Shown: positions 15,124-26,162 of the stretch, piece after piece | How the letters are laid out: every line of letters starts with the position of its first letter | Numbering within the stretch: the first letter of the stretch is position 1 | DNA from: Arenimonas sp. GDDSR-1 | GTDB lineage: Bacteria; Pseudomonadota; Gammaproteobacteria; Xanthomonadales; Xanthomonadaceae | Assembly (NCBI RefSeq): GCF_025980345.1 | Contig: NZ_JAPDUI010000007.1 | Span: forward strand, 1-40,227 | Length of the DNA: 40,227 bases | Direction: 5' to 3' | Program-made: the position numbers and the translations under genes | Notes under the pieces: model-generated | The model's input: the letters and a program-made list of their open reading frames with translations, nothing else | Database searches by the model: none | What the model was told of the DNA's origin: nothing

Positions 15124-17382
15124 ATGTCTACTCATACTTCGTATCGCAAGCAAGCGCTGGCGCTCGCCATCAGTGCCGCCGTATTCGCCCCCGTTGCCGC
15201 CGCCCAGGACGCCGCCGTTCTCGATAAAGTGCAGGTCACCGCCGACCGTCGTGTTGAAAACATCCAAGACGTTCCGGTCTCGGTCAGCACCGTCAGCGGC
15301 GAGAACCTCGACGCGCTGGCCTCCGGCGGCGCCGATATTCGTTTCCTGTCCGGCCGCACTCCCGGCCTGAACATCGAATCCTCGTTCGGCCGTGCGTTCC
15401 CCCGCTTCTACATCCGCGGCTACGGCAATACCGATTTCCGCCTGAATACCTCGCAGCCGGTTTCGCTGGTGTATGACGATGTGGTCCAGGAAAACCCGAT
15501 TCTCAAAGGCTTCCCGCTGTTCGATCTGGAACAGGTGGAAGTGCTGCGCGGCCCGCAGGGCACCCTGTTCGGCCGTAACTCGCCGGCCGGCGTGGTCAAA
15601 TTCAACTCGGTCAAACCGGGTGAAGATACCACCGGCTACGCGAAGTTTTCGGCAGCCTCCTACGGTGGCGTGAATCTGGAAGGCGCCGTCGGCGGCGGCT
15701 TCGGCGAAGGCTGGAGCGGCCGTGTATCCGGCCTGTACCAGCATCGCGATGATTATGTCGACAACACCTACACCGGCGAGAAAAACGCCTACGAAGGCTA
15801 TGACGAGTTCGCCCTGCGCGGCCAGCTGCGTTTTGAAAGCGAAGGCTTCGAGGCCCTGCTCGGCGCGCATTACCGCAACCTGGACGGCACCGCCCGTCTG
15901 TTCCGCGCCAACATGATCCAGTCCGGCACCAACAAGCCGGTCAGCGGTTTCGACCGCGATGAAATCGCCATCGACGGCGTGAACGAGCAGGAACTGACCC
16001 AGTTCGGCGCCAATGCCCGTCTGCGTTGGGATTTCGACGGCATCAGCGTGCATTCGATCACCGGCTTCGAAACCGTGGAAACCTACAGCCGCGGCGACAT
16101 CGACGGCGGTTACGGCGCGTCCTTCCTGCCGGTTTCCGGCCCGGGCTTCATTCCGTTTGCCTCCGAATCGGCCGACGGCATTCCCGAGCATTCGCAGTGG
16201 ACCCAGGAATTCCGCATCGAATCGAACACCGATGCCGCGCTGAACTGGCAGGCCGGTCTGTTCTACTTCAACGAAGATTACAAAGTCGAAAGCTTCAGCT
16301 ACGACTCGCTCGCCGGCGGCGCTGCCGACGGTTACCAGCGCATCCGCCAGACCAATGATTCCTGGGCGGCCTTCGGTGCTATCAACTGGGACATCAGCGA
16401 CAGCTTCGAACTGCGGGCCGGCGTGCGTTACACCGTCGATAACAAAGAACTGACCGTCGAGGATTACTGGAACACCGGTTTCGTGCCGTGTGTCCTGCTG
16501 GGCAAGTGCACCCTGTCTCAGCTGGCTGCGCAGGAGCCGGATGGCGATCTGTCGGCTTCGCCGGAAGACAAGAAATTCAGCTGGGACATTTCGGGCACCT
16601 GGAAGCTCAACGAGGACGTCAATCTGTACGCCCGCGTCGCCACCGGCTACCGCGGCAGCAGCATCCAGAGCGCCGGCGCGTTCAATGCCAAGTCGGTCGC
16701 CGCTCCGGAAACCTCGACCTCGTTCGAAGCCGGCATCAAGGCCGACTTCTGGGACAACCGTGCCCGCCTGAACGCCAACGTGTTCTATTACGAAGTCAAA
16801 GACCAGCAGCTGACCGCGGTCGGCGGCTCGGGCAACGCCAACATCCTGCTCAACGCTGATAAATCGACCGGGCAGGGTTTCGAGCTCGACTTCCAGGCCT
16901 ACCTGACCGACAGCCTGCTGGTCACCCTCGGCACCGGCTACAACGATACCGAAATCAAGGACAAGAACCTGGCCGTGTCGGTCTGCGCCCAGTGCACCGT
17001 CACCGATCCGCTGGACATCAACGGCAAGGCCCTGATCAACGGCAATGCCCTGCCGCAGGCGCCGAAATGGACGCACAACCTGACGGCCCGTTGGGGCATG
17101 CCGGTCGGCGACGGCGGCGAGTTCTACGTGCATACCGATTGGGTCTACCGCAGCAAGGTCAATTTCTTCCTGTACGAATCGGTGGAATTCACCGGCGCGT
17201 CCTACGTCGAAGGCGGTCTGCGCATCGGTTACAACTGGAACCAGGGCGCCTATGATCTGGCCCTGTACGGCCGCAACATCACCGACGAGCTGGCCATCCT
17301 CAGCGGCATCGACTTCAACAACCTGACCGGCATGATCAACGAGCCGCGTACGGTCGGCGTGGAGTTCAAAGCCGGATTCTAA
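15124..17382 (+). CDS. TonB-dependent outer-membrane receptor
   Basis: A 752-aa outer-membrane active transporter powered by TonB-ExbBD. A signal peptide (MSTHTSYRKQALALAISAAV, ending near AAAQD) is followed by a TonB box-like VLDKVQVTADRR. The plug domain (about 45-165) carries RFYIRGYGN, VYDDVV and FDLEQVEVLRGPQGTLFGRN, a hallmark of the family. The rest is a 22-strand-type beta-barrel ending in an aromatic residue (FKAGF). Two short Cys-containing loops (PCVLLGKC and CAQC) may form disulfides outside the cell. AGAGGG precedes the ATG. No siderophore, cobalamin or SusD-like genes are adjacent and it has its own promoter and terminator, so the ligand cannot be inferred. The wording is typical of the large Xanthomonadales receptor repertoire. 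Confidence 0.93.
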   Translation: MSTHTSYRKQALALAISAAVFAPVAAAQDAAVLDKVQVTADRRVENIQDVPVSVSTVSGENLDALASGGADIRFLSGRTPGLNIESSFGRAFPRFYIRGYGNTDFRLNTSQPVSLVYDDVVQENPILKGFPLFDLEQVEVLRGPQGTLFGRNSPAGVVKFNSVKPGEDTTGYAKFSAASYGGVNLEGAVGGGFGEGWSGRVSGLYQHRDDYVDNTYTGEKNAYEGYDEFALRGQLRFESEGFEALLGAHYRNLDGTARLFRANMIQSGTNKPVSGFDRDEIAIDGVNEQELTQFGANARLRWDFDGISVHSITGFETVETYSRGDIDGGYGASFLPVSGPGFIPFASESADGIPEHSQWTQEFRIESNTDAALNWQAGLFYFNEDYKVESFSYDSLAGGAADGYQRIRQTNDSWAAFGAINWDISDSFELRAGVRYTVDNKELTVEDYWNTGFVPCVLLGKCTLSQLAAQEPDGDLSASPEDKKFSWDISGTWKLNEDVNLYARVATGYRGSSIQSAGAFNAKSVAAPETSTSFEAGIKADFWDNRARLNANVFYYEVKDQQLTAVGGSGNANILLNADKSTGQGFELDFQAYLTDSLLVTLGTGYNDTEIKDKNLAVSVCAQCTVTDPLDINGKALINGNALPQAPKWTHNLTARWGMPVGDGGEFYVHTDWVYRSKVNFFLYESVEFTGASYVEGGLRIGYNWNQGAYDLALYGRNITDELAILSGIDFNNLTGMINEPRTVGVEFKAGF

Positions 17383-17407
17383 GCGGTGACTGCCGTGTGA
17401 AAATCGG

Positions 17408-17437
17408 AAAGGGCCGGGTCACCGGCCCTTTTCTTTT
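17408..17437 (+). terminator. rho-independent terminator after the TonB-dependent receptor
   Basis: A perfect 10-bp stem, AAAGGGCCGG / CCGGCCCTTT, encloses a GTCA loop and runs into TTTTCTTTT. It lies 26 bases after the receptor stop and separates it from the glutathione peroxidase gene. Confidence 0.9.
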
Positions 17438-17472
17438 GCGCTATGCTAGGCGCTACCCGAACGGAGCCTGCC

Positions 17473-17954
17473 ATGAGCACTGCCTATACGTTTTCCGCCA
17501 CCGATATCGATGGCAATGATGTTTCCCTCGCCGATTACAAAGGCAAGGTGCTGCTGGTGGTCAATACCGCCTCAAAATGCGGATTCACGCCGCAGTACAC
17601 CGGTCTGGAGACGCTCTGGCGCAAGCACCGCGATGCGGGTTTCGTGGTTCTCGGTTTTCCCTGTGACCAGTTCGGTCATCAGGAGCCCGGCGATGCCGAA
17701 GAAATCAAGAATTTCTGTTCCTTGAGCTATGACGTCAGTTTTCCGATGTTCGGAAAAATCGAAGTCAACGGCGGCGGCGCGCATCCCTTCTATCAATGGC
17801 TGAAGAAGGAAAAAAGCGGATTGCTGGGCATCGGCGCGATCAAATGGAATTTCACCAAATTTCTCATCGGCCGCGACGGCTCCGTGCTGAAACGCTATGC
17901 ACCGACCGACAAGCCGGAAGACATCGAATCCGACATCGTCGCTGCGCTGAACGC

Positions 17955-17958
<4 letters not shown>
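17473..17958 (+). CDS. glutathione peroxidase family protein (BtuE-like)
   Basis: A thiol peroxidase of 161 aa that reduces hydrogen peroxide and organic hydroperoxides. Key motifs are NTASKCGFTPQY with the peroxidatic Cys36 (a Cys, not selenocysteine), FPCDQFGHQEPG, and IKWNFTKFLIGRDG holding the catalytic Trp/Asn. Further Cys residues at 64 and 82 fit a thioredoxin-dependent rather than strictly glutathione-dependent enzyme, as known for bacterial relatives. GGAG lies 6 bases before the ATG; a longer frame from 17443 lacks this. The stop overlaps the hflD stop by a few bases on the opposite strand. Confidence 0.93.
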
Positions 17959-20141
<2,183 letters not shown>

Positions 20142-20205
20142 GGGAGAAAGATGGGGCTTAAATCCTTGTTTATCAATACCGTCATTATCGCCGATTTGCC
20201 GCCCC

Positions 20206-20234
20206 TTGTATTTTCACTGGGGATACCCTATTTA
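20206..20234 (+). promoter_or_regulatory. candidate clpS promoter, possibly giving a leaderless mRNA
   Basis: TTGTAT (20206-20211) and TATTTA (20229-20234) are spaced by 17 bases. The expected transcription start falls at or next to the A of the clpS ATG (20241), and no proper Shine-Dalgarno is visible before it. A 12-bp palindrome CCTAT-TT-ATAGG (20227-20238) covers the -10 and could be an operator. Confidence 0.45.
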
Positions 20235-20240
20235 TAGGTC

Positions 20241-20567
20241 ATGAGCGGAAACAAGACACCCGACCAATACAGCAGCGGCGACGCCCTGCTCGAGGCGGTG
20301 CGCGCCGAGGTCGGTCCGCCCGGGCGTTTCCAGGTGGTTCTGCTCAATGATGATTTCACACCGATGGATTTCGTGGTTTTCGTGCTTCAGGAGTTCTTCG
20401 CGATGAACCAGGAGAAAGCCACCCAGGTGATGCTCCAGATCCACACCCGCGGCCGCGGTACCGGCGGCGTCTATTCACGGGAAGTCGCTGAATCGAAAGT
20501 AAACCAGGTCAATGAATTTTCACGCCAGAACCACCATCCTCTGTTAAGTATGATGGAACCGCTGTAA
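20241..20567 (+). CDS. clpS: ClpS, N-degron adaptor for ClpA
   Basis: A 108-aa adaptor that binds N-terminal Leu, Phe, Tyr and Trp and delivers the protein to ClpAP. A flexible N-terminal stretch of about 30 residues, needed for hand-over to ClpA, precedes the conserved core FQVVLLNDDFTPMDFVV. The N-D-D, T and M residues of the substrate pocket are present, followed by MLQIHTRG with the pocket His and GGVYSREVAESKV. Closely matches E. coli ClpS in length (106 aa). clpA follows after 21 bases, so the two form an operon. Its promoter appears to start transcription at the start codon itself. Confidence 0.97.
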   Translation: MSGNKTPDQYSSGDALLEAVRAEVGPPGRFQVVLLNDDFTPMDFVVFVLQEFFAMNQEKATQVMLQIHTRGRGTGGVYSREVAESKVNQVNEFSRQNHHPLLSMMEPL

Positions 20568-20588
20568 TCAAGGCATCAGGAGCAGGCT

Positions 20589-22865
20589 ATGTTCAGTAAG
20601 GAACTCGAAGTATCCATCGGTCAGTGCTATAAGGATGCCCGTGAGTCGCGCCATGAATTCATGACGGTCGATCATCTGTTGCTGTCCCTGCTCGAGAACG
20701 CTTCGGCGCTCGGCGTGCTGCGCGCCTGCGGTGCCGACATCGACGAACTCGCCAAGGGCCTGCGTCTGGCCATCAGCGACAACGTTTCCATTCTTCCCGA
20801 GGAAGATAACCGCGACACCCAGCCCACGCTCGGATTCCAGCGCGTGCTGCAGCGCGCCGTCTATCATGTGCAATCCTCCGGCAAGAAGGAAGTCACCGGC
20901 GCCAATGTGCTGGTCGCCATTTTCAGCGAGAAGGACTCGCATGCGGTATATCTGATGCAGAAACAGGACATCACCCGCCTTGATGTGGTGAATTACCTGT
21001 CGCACGGAGTGGCTCGCAGTGGCGAGCCGCCGGAAGAACCCGCCGAGGAAAACCGCGGTCCGGAAGCGGCCGAGGAAGTCAAAGGCAATGCCCTGGCGGA
21101 ATTCGCGGCAAATCTCAATGAGCTTGCCCTCGAAGGCAAAATCGACCCGCTGATCGGCCGCGAAGAGGAAGTCGAACGCACCATCCAGGTGCTGTGCCGC
21201 CGCCGCAAGAACAATCCGCTGTATGTCGGCGATCCCGGTGTCGGCAAAACCGCGCTTGCCGAAGGCCTGGCCTGGCGTATCGTCGAAGGCCGTGTTCCCG
21301 AGGTGCTGCGTACCGCCGTGATCTGGGCACTCGATCTCGGCTCTCTGGTGGCCGGCACGAAATACCGCGGCGATTTCGAAAAGCGTCTCAAGGCCGTTCT
21401 GGCGCAATTGAAGAAAGAGCCCAATGCCATTCTGTTCATTGATGAAATCCACACCATCATCGGCGCGGGCTCCGCCTCCGGCGGCACCATGGATGCTTCC
21501 AATCTGATCAAGCCCGTGCTGCAGAACGGCGAACTGCGTTGCATCGGTTCGACCACCTTCCAGGAATACCGCGGCGTTTTCGAAAAAGACCGCGCATTGG
21601 CCCGCCGTTTCCAGAAAATCGACATCAGCGAACCGACGCTCGGCGAGGCGGTAGCCATCCTCAATGGCCTCAAACCGCGCTTCGAAGCCCATCACGAAGT
21701 GACCTACAGCAGCGATGCCATCCAGGCGGCAGTCGATCTTTCGGTCAAACACATCAACGACCGCCTGCTTCCGGACAAGGCCATCGATGTGATCGACGAA
21801 GCGGGTGCCCGTCAGCGGCTGCTGCCGCCCGACATCCGCAAATCGGTCATCGATCTCGAGGAAATCGAGTTGATCGTATCGAAAATGGCGCGCATTCCGG
21901 CCAAACAGGTTTCCGCGTCCGACAAGGATGTGCTGCGCAACCTGGACCGCAATCTGAAAATGCTGATTTTCGGCCAGGACCCCGCCATCGAAACCCTGGT
22001 TTCCGCCATCAAACTGGCCCGCTCGGGCCTGGGCCATCCCGACCGGCCGATCGGAAGCTTCCTGTTCGCCGGTCCGACCGGAGTCGGCAAGACCGAGGTC
22101 ACCAAGCAACTGGCGATGCAGCTGGGTGTCGAACTGGTCCGTTTCGACATGTCGGAATACATGGAAGCGCACTCGGTCAGCCGTCTGGTCGGCGCGCCTC
22201 CAGGCTATGTCGGTTTCGACCAGGGCGGCCTGCTGACCGAAAAAATCGTGAAAACCCCGCACTGCGTGCTGCTGCTCGATGAAATCGAAAAAGCACATCC
22301 GGACGTCTACAACATCCTGTTGCAGATCATGGATCGGGGCGTGTTGACCGATACCAACGGCCGAGAAGCCAACTTCAAGAATGTGGTCATCGTGCTGACC
22401 ACCAACGCCGGTGCCCAGATCGCGGCGCGCCGTTCCATGGGTTTCGTCGAGCAGAATCACACCACCGATGCCATGGAAGCCATCCGCAAGCAGTTCACCC
22501 CGGAATTCCGCAACCGCTTGGATGCCATCGTGCAATTCCAGGCCTTGGGCATGGATCACATCCTGCGCGTGGTCGATAAATTCCTGATCGAGCTGGAAGC
22601 CCTGCTGCACGAAAAGCATGTGGTGCTCAGCGTCAGTCCGGAAGCGCGCCAGTGGTTGGCCGAAAACGGATTCGATGCCCAGATGGGCGCACGTCCGATG
22701 GCGCGTCTGATCCAGGACCGCATCAAGCGGCCCTTGGCCGACGAACTCCTGTTCGGCGCCTTGGTCAACGGCGGTCGCGCCAGCGTGTCGGTCGGCGAGG
22801 GTGGCCTGCAGGTCAGTGCATTGCCCGAACCCGAGCGGCTGCTGCCGGCTTCGGTCGAGCCCTGA
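20589..22865 (+). CDS. clpA: ClpA, ATP-dependent unfoldase of ClpAP
   Basis: A 758-aa HSP100 unfoldase, the same length as E. coli ClpA. The N-domain (1-145) binds ClpS. The acidic/Glu-rich linker (PPEEPAEENRGPEAAEE) precedes the first AAA+ module with Walker A GDPGVGKTALAEG and LFIDEIHTIIG. The second module has GPTGVGKTEVTKQ and LLLDEIEKAHPD. The ClpP-contact loop, IGL in E. coli, here reads MGF in RRSMGFVEQN. The C-terminal domain NRLDAIVQF through MGARPMARLIQD is complete. AGGAG lies 6 bases before the ATG. clpP itself is not in the window. The 3' end is 3 bases from the convergent infA. Confidence 0.98.
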   Translation: MFSKELEVSIGQCYKDARESRHEFMTVDHLLLSLLENASALGVLRACGADIDELAKGLRLAISDNVSILPEEDNRDTQPTLGFQRVLQRAVYHVQSSGKKEVTGANVLVAIFSEKDSHAVYLMQKQDITRLDVVNYLSHGVARSGEPPEEPAEENRGPEAAEEVKGNALAEFAANLNELALEGKIDPLIGREEEVERTIQVLCRRRKNNPLYVGDPGVGKTALAEGLAWRIVEGRVPEVLRTAVIWALDLGSLVAGTKYRGDFEKRLKAVLAQLKKEPNAILFIDEIHTIIGAGSASGGTMDASNLIKPVLQNGELRCIGSTTFQEYRGVFEKDRALARRFQKIDISEPTLGEAVAILNGLKPRFEAHHEVTYSSDAIQAAVDLSVKHINDRLLPDKAIDVIDEAGARQRLLPPDIRKSVIDLEEIELIVSKMARIPAKQVSASDKDVLRNLDRNLKMLIFGQDPAIETLVSAIKLARSGLGHPDRPIGSFLFAGPTGVGKTEVTKQLAMQLGVELVRFDMSEYMEAHSVSRLVGAPPGYVGFDQGGLLTEKIVKTPHCVLLLDEIEKAHPDVYNILLQIMDRGVLTDTNGREANFKNVVIVLTTNAGAQIAARRSMGFVEQNHTTDAMEAIRKQFTPEFRNRLDAIVQFQALGMDHILRVVDKFLIELEALLHEKHVVLSVSPEARQWLAENGFDAQMGARPMARLIQDRIKRPLADELLFGALVNGGRASVSVGEGGLQVSALPEPERLLPASVEP

Positions 22866-22868
22866 GGC

Positions 22869-23087
22869 TTATTTGGCGCGGTAGGTAATCCGGCCTTTGC
22901 TGAGGTCGTACGGGGTCATTTCGACCTTGACCTTGTCGCCGGTGAGGATGCGGATGTAGTTTTTGCGCATTCTGCCGGAAATGTGTGCCGTGATGACATG
23001 TCCGTTTTCCAGCTTGACGCGGAACATGGTGTTGGGCAGGGTTTCCAGAACGGTGCCGTCGAATTCAATTGAATCGTCTTTGGACAT
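22869..23087 (-). CDS. infA: translation initiation factor IF-1
   Basis: IF-1 binds the 30S A-site and stabilises the initiation complex. It is 72 aa, the normal length, and a single S1/OB-fold: [58 protein letters not shown] chose the ATG at 23087 (MSKDDSIEF); a longer open frame upstream is non-coding. No clear Shine-Dalgarno is present. It follows aat after 71 bases on the same strand, in the clpA/infA/aat arrangement known from E. coli. Confidence 0.98.
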   Translation of the reverse strand: MSKDDSIEFDGTVLETLPNTMFRVKLENGHVITAHISGRMRKNYIRILTGDKVKVEMTPYDLSKGRITYRAK

Positions 23088-23158
23088 GCAGAATGGGGTG
23101 CTTTGGTTGAAATAAGGCGCTATTTTGACAGGTTTGGCCGGTAAGTGCAAAGAAAGCC

Positions 23159-23911
23159 CTACGCCAAGCGGGTTTTGGCCAGATAATCGGTGATTTCCCG
23201 CTCCGGAAAATGGGCCGTCCAAGCCCCCGTAGATCCGGTTTCCGACGCATCGCGGGCCAGAAGTTCCAGATAGTCCGTCCGATCCAGTGGCTGCCCGCCA
23301 AGCAATGCCAGATGCGGGTTTTCCATCTGGGCATCGATCCAGGACCACTGCCAGTCGAGCAGGGTGTCGCTCAGCGCAAACAGGGCGGCGGCTGAAGCCT
23401 GGCTGGCATGGCTGAACATGCTCTCGGCAAAGAATATCCGCCCGAGCGCCAGGCCATACAGGCCCCCAATCAGTGCCTCGCCATCGAAGACCTCGATGCT
23501 GTGGGCGACGCCCATGGTGTGCAGCCGGCTGTAGGCGGCAATCATGTCCTCGCCGATCCAGGTGCCGGATTGCCCGGCACGCGGCGTATCGGCGCAGGCC
23601 CGGATGACGTCGCCGAATACCGTATCGGCACGAATCGTCCAGGCTTTTGAGCGGAGTTGACGGCGTCTGCTGCGGCCGAGGTACACGCTGCCGGGCCGGA
23701 ATCCGTAACGGATCCGTGGAGACCACCATAAAACGGGTTCGCCGGGATTGAACCAGGGAAAAATGCCCTGCCGGTAGGCCGGAATCAGCCATTCCGGACC
23801 CAAGCCGCCGCCCCAGGCCAAGAGTCCGTCCGGCTCCGTGACGGCTTGCACAACCGGTGGAAACACCCCCGGCATCCGTTCCGAAAGCTGCGGGATCCGG
23901 ATTGGACTCAT
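23159..23911 (-). CDS. aat: leucyl/phenylalanyl-tRNA-protein transferase
   Basis: Aat transfers Leu or Phe from aminoacyl-tRNA to proteins with N-terminal Lys or Arg, creating an N-degron for ClpS-ClpAP (EC 2.3.2.6). It has 250 aa. Conserved blocks are [72 protein letters not shown], and [18 protein letters not shown] with the catalytic-region Glu. The start MSPIRIP is the ATG that overlaps the stop of the upstream COG3146 gene as ATGA, so the two are translationally coupled. clpS-clpA lie just beyond infA, placing the whole recognition branch in about 4 kb. Confidence 0.97.
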   Translation of the reverse strand: MSPIRIPQLSERMPGVFPPVVQAVTEPDGLLAWGGGLGPEWLIPAYRQGIFPWFNPGEPVLWWSPRIRYGFRPGSVYLGRSRRRQLRSKAWTIRADTVFGDVIRACADTPRAGQSGTWIGEDMIAAYSRLHTMGVAHSIEVFDGEALIGGLYGLALGRIFFAESMFSHASQASAAALFALSDTLLDWQWSWIDAQMENPHLALLGGQPLDRTDYLELLARDASETGSTGAWTAHFPEREITDYLAKTRLA

Positions 23912-25023
23912 GCGTAAGGATCCGCCTGTTGCAGCTGCAGGGCATATTCCGCCTGTGCGCTCCTTTCGGCGGCGCACCACGCCTGCAGGGCAGGGCGGAA
24001 ACGGGTGTCCGCGATCCAATGCCGGCTCTGGGTCGGTGTCGGCAGAAAGCCGCGGGCGATCTTGTGTTCCCCCTGGGCGCCGGGTTCGAACGCAGCCAGA
24101 CCTTCGCGCAGGCAATAATCAATGCCCTGGTAATAGCAGGTTTCAAAATGCAGACCCGGGCTTTGCTCATCGCTGCCCCAGTAGCGTCCGTAGAGCGTAT
24201 CGCTGCCGCGCAGAAAAAGCGCGCCGGCGCGGATGCTTCCTTCGCGTTCGGCCAGGACGATCAGTAATTGCTTCGGCATCGATTCGGCGAGATGCCGGAA
24301 AAAATCCAAGGTCAACGCCGCGGCATTGCCGTAAGCATCGAAAGTGCGTGCATAGAAGCCGTACATGGCCTGCAGTTCGGTTTCGCCCAGTTCATCGCCG
24401 TGCAGCTGACGGAAGCGGTAGCCCGCGTCCCGGACTTTCTCGCGTTCCTGGCGGATGTTCTTGCGTTTTTTCGGCTGCAAAGCCTGCAAAAATGCGGGAA
24501 AGTCCTTCCAGCCGCGGTTGCGCCAGTGGAATTGCACATCACGGCGATCCAGCCACTCCGGGGAAAATGCCCCGGATTCCCGTTCGGGAAGGAAATTGAC
24601 ATGCACGGAGGACCATCGGTTTCGATGGGCCTCGGCCATCATGTCCTCCAGAAGCCGATGCCGCAGACTGTCATCCGCGGCCAGCAGTCGCGGCCCGGTG
24701 ACCGGCGTATAGGGAATGCCGATCAGCCATTTCGGAAAATACTCGAGGCCGTAACGCGCGTAGGCATTCGCCCAGGCGTGATCGAAAACGAATTCGCCGT
24801 GGGAATTGTCTTTCAGATAACCCGGTGCCGCCGCGAGCAATTCACCGCCGCGCCAGAGCGTCGGGTGCCGGGGCCGCCAACCCCAATCCGCACGCAGGCA
24901 ACCGGTACTTTCCAGTCCGGCCAGAAAGGCATGCTGCAGAAACGGATTGTCGCCGTCATGCAGGGCATCCCATTGGGCCGCATCGATTTCCGACAGGGAA
25001 GGACATAGACGGAATTCGGGCAT
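23908..25023 (-). CDS. COG3146 (DUF482/FemAB-like) acyltransferase-fold protein
   Basis: A 371-aa cytosolic protein of the PF04339/COG3146 family, predicted to hold tandem GNAT folds related to FemABX, often annotated as GNAT N-acetyltransferase. Visible family wording: [18 protein letters not shown] near the N-terminus, [33 protein letters not shown], then [17 protein letters not shown] and [20 protein letters not shown], and a C-terminal [10 protein letters not shown]. The substrate is unknown. It sits between trxB (29-base gap) and aat (4-base overlap), where E. coli carries cydDC. The overlap with aat, another FemX/GNAT-like fold enzyme that uses aminoacyl-tRNA, is suggestive. No membrane segment or signal peptide is seen. 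Confidence 0.88.
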   Translation of the reverse strand: MPEFRLCPSLSEIDAAQWDALHDGDNPFLQHAFLAGLESTGCLRADWGWRPRHPTLWRGGELLAAAPGYLKDNSHGEFVFDHAWANAYARYGLEYFPKWLIGIPYTPVTGPRLLAADDSLRHRLLEDMMAEAHRNRWSSVHVNFLPERESGAFSPEWLDRRDVQFHWRNRGWKDFPAFLQALQPKKRKNIRQEREKVRDAGYRFRQLHGDELGETELQAMYGFYARTFDAYGNAAALTLDFFRHLAESMPKQLLIVLAEREGSIRAGALFLRGSDTLYGRYWGSDEQSPGLHFETCYYQGIDYCLREGLAAFEPGAQGEHKIARGFLPTPTQSRHWIADTRFRPALQAWCAAERSAQAEYALQLQQADPYA

Positions 25024-25052
25024 GGCGGCGGCGATGTCCTCCGCGGTTCCGG

Positions 25053-26120
<1,068 letters not shown>

Positions 26121-26162
26121 TTAGCCGTTAAACTAGAGACAATCGCATTCGGGTACTTGCCT

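Noticed and set aside
15106-17133. 675-codon open frame opposite the TonB-dependent receptor
   Set aside because: Antisense shadow; no recognisable domains, while the plus-strand protein is complete.
20568-22619. 683-codon open frame on the minus strand opposite clpA
   Set aside because: Entirely antisense to a full-length, motif-complete clpA; long antisense frames are expected in GC-rich genes with biased third positions.
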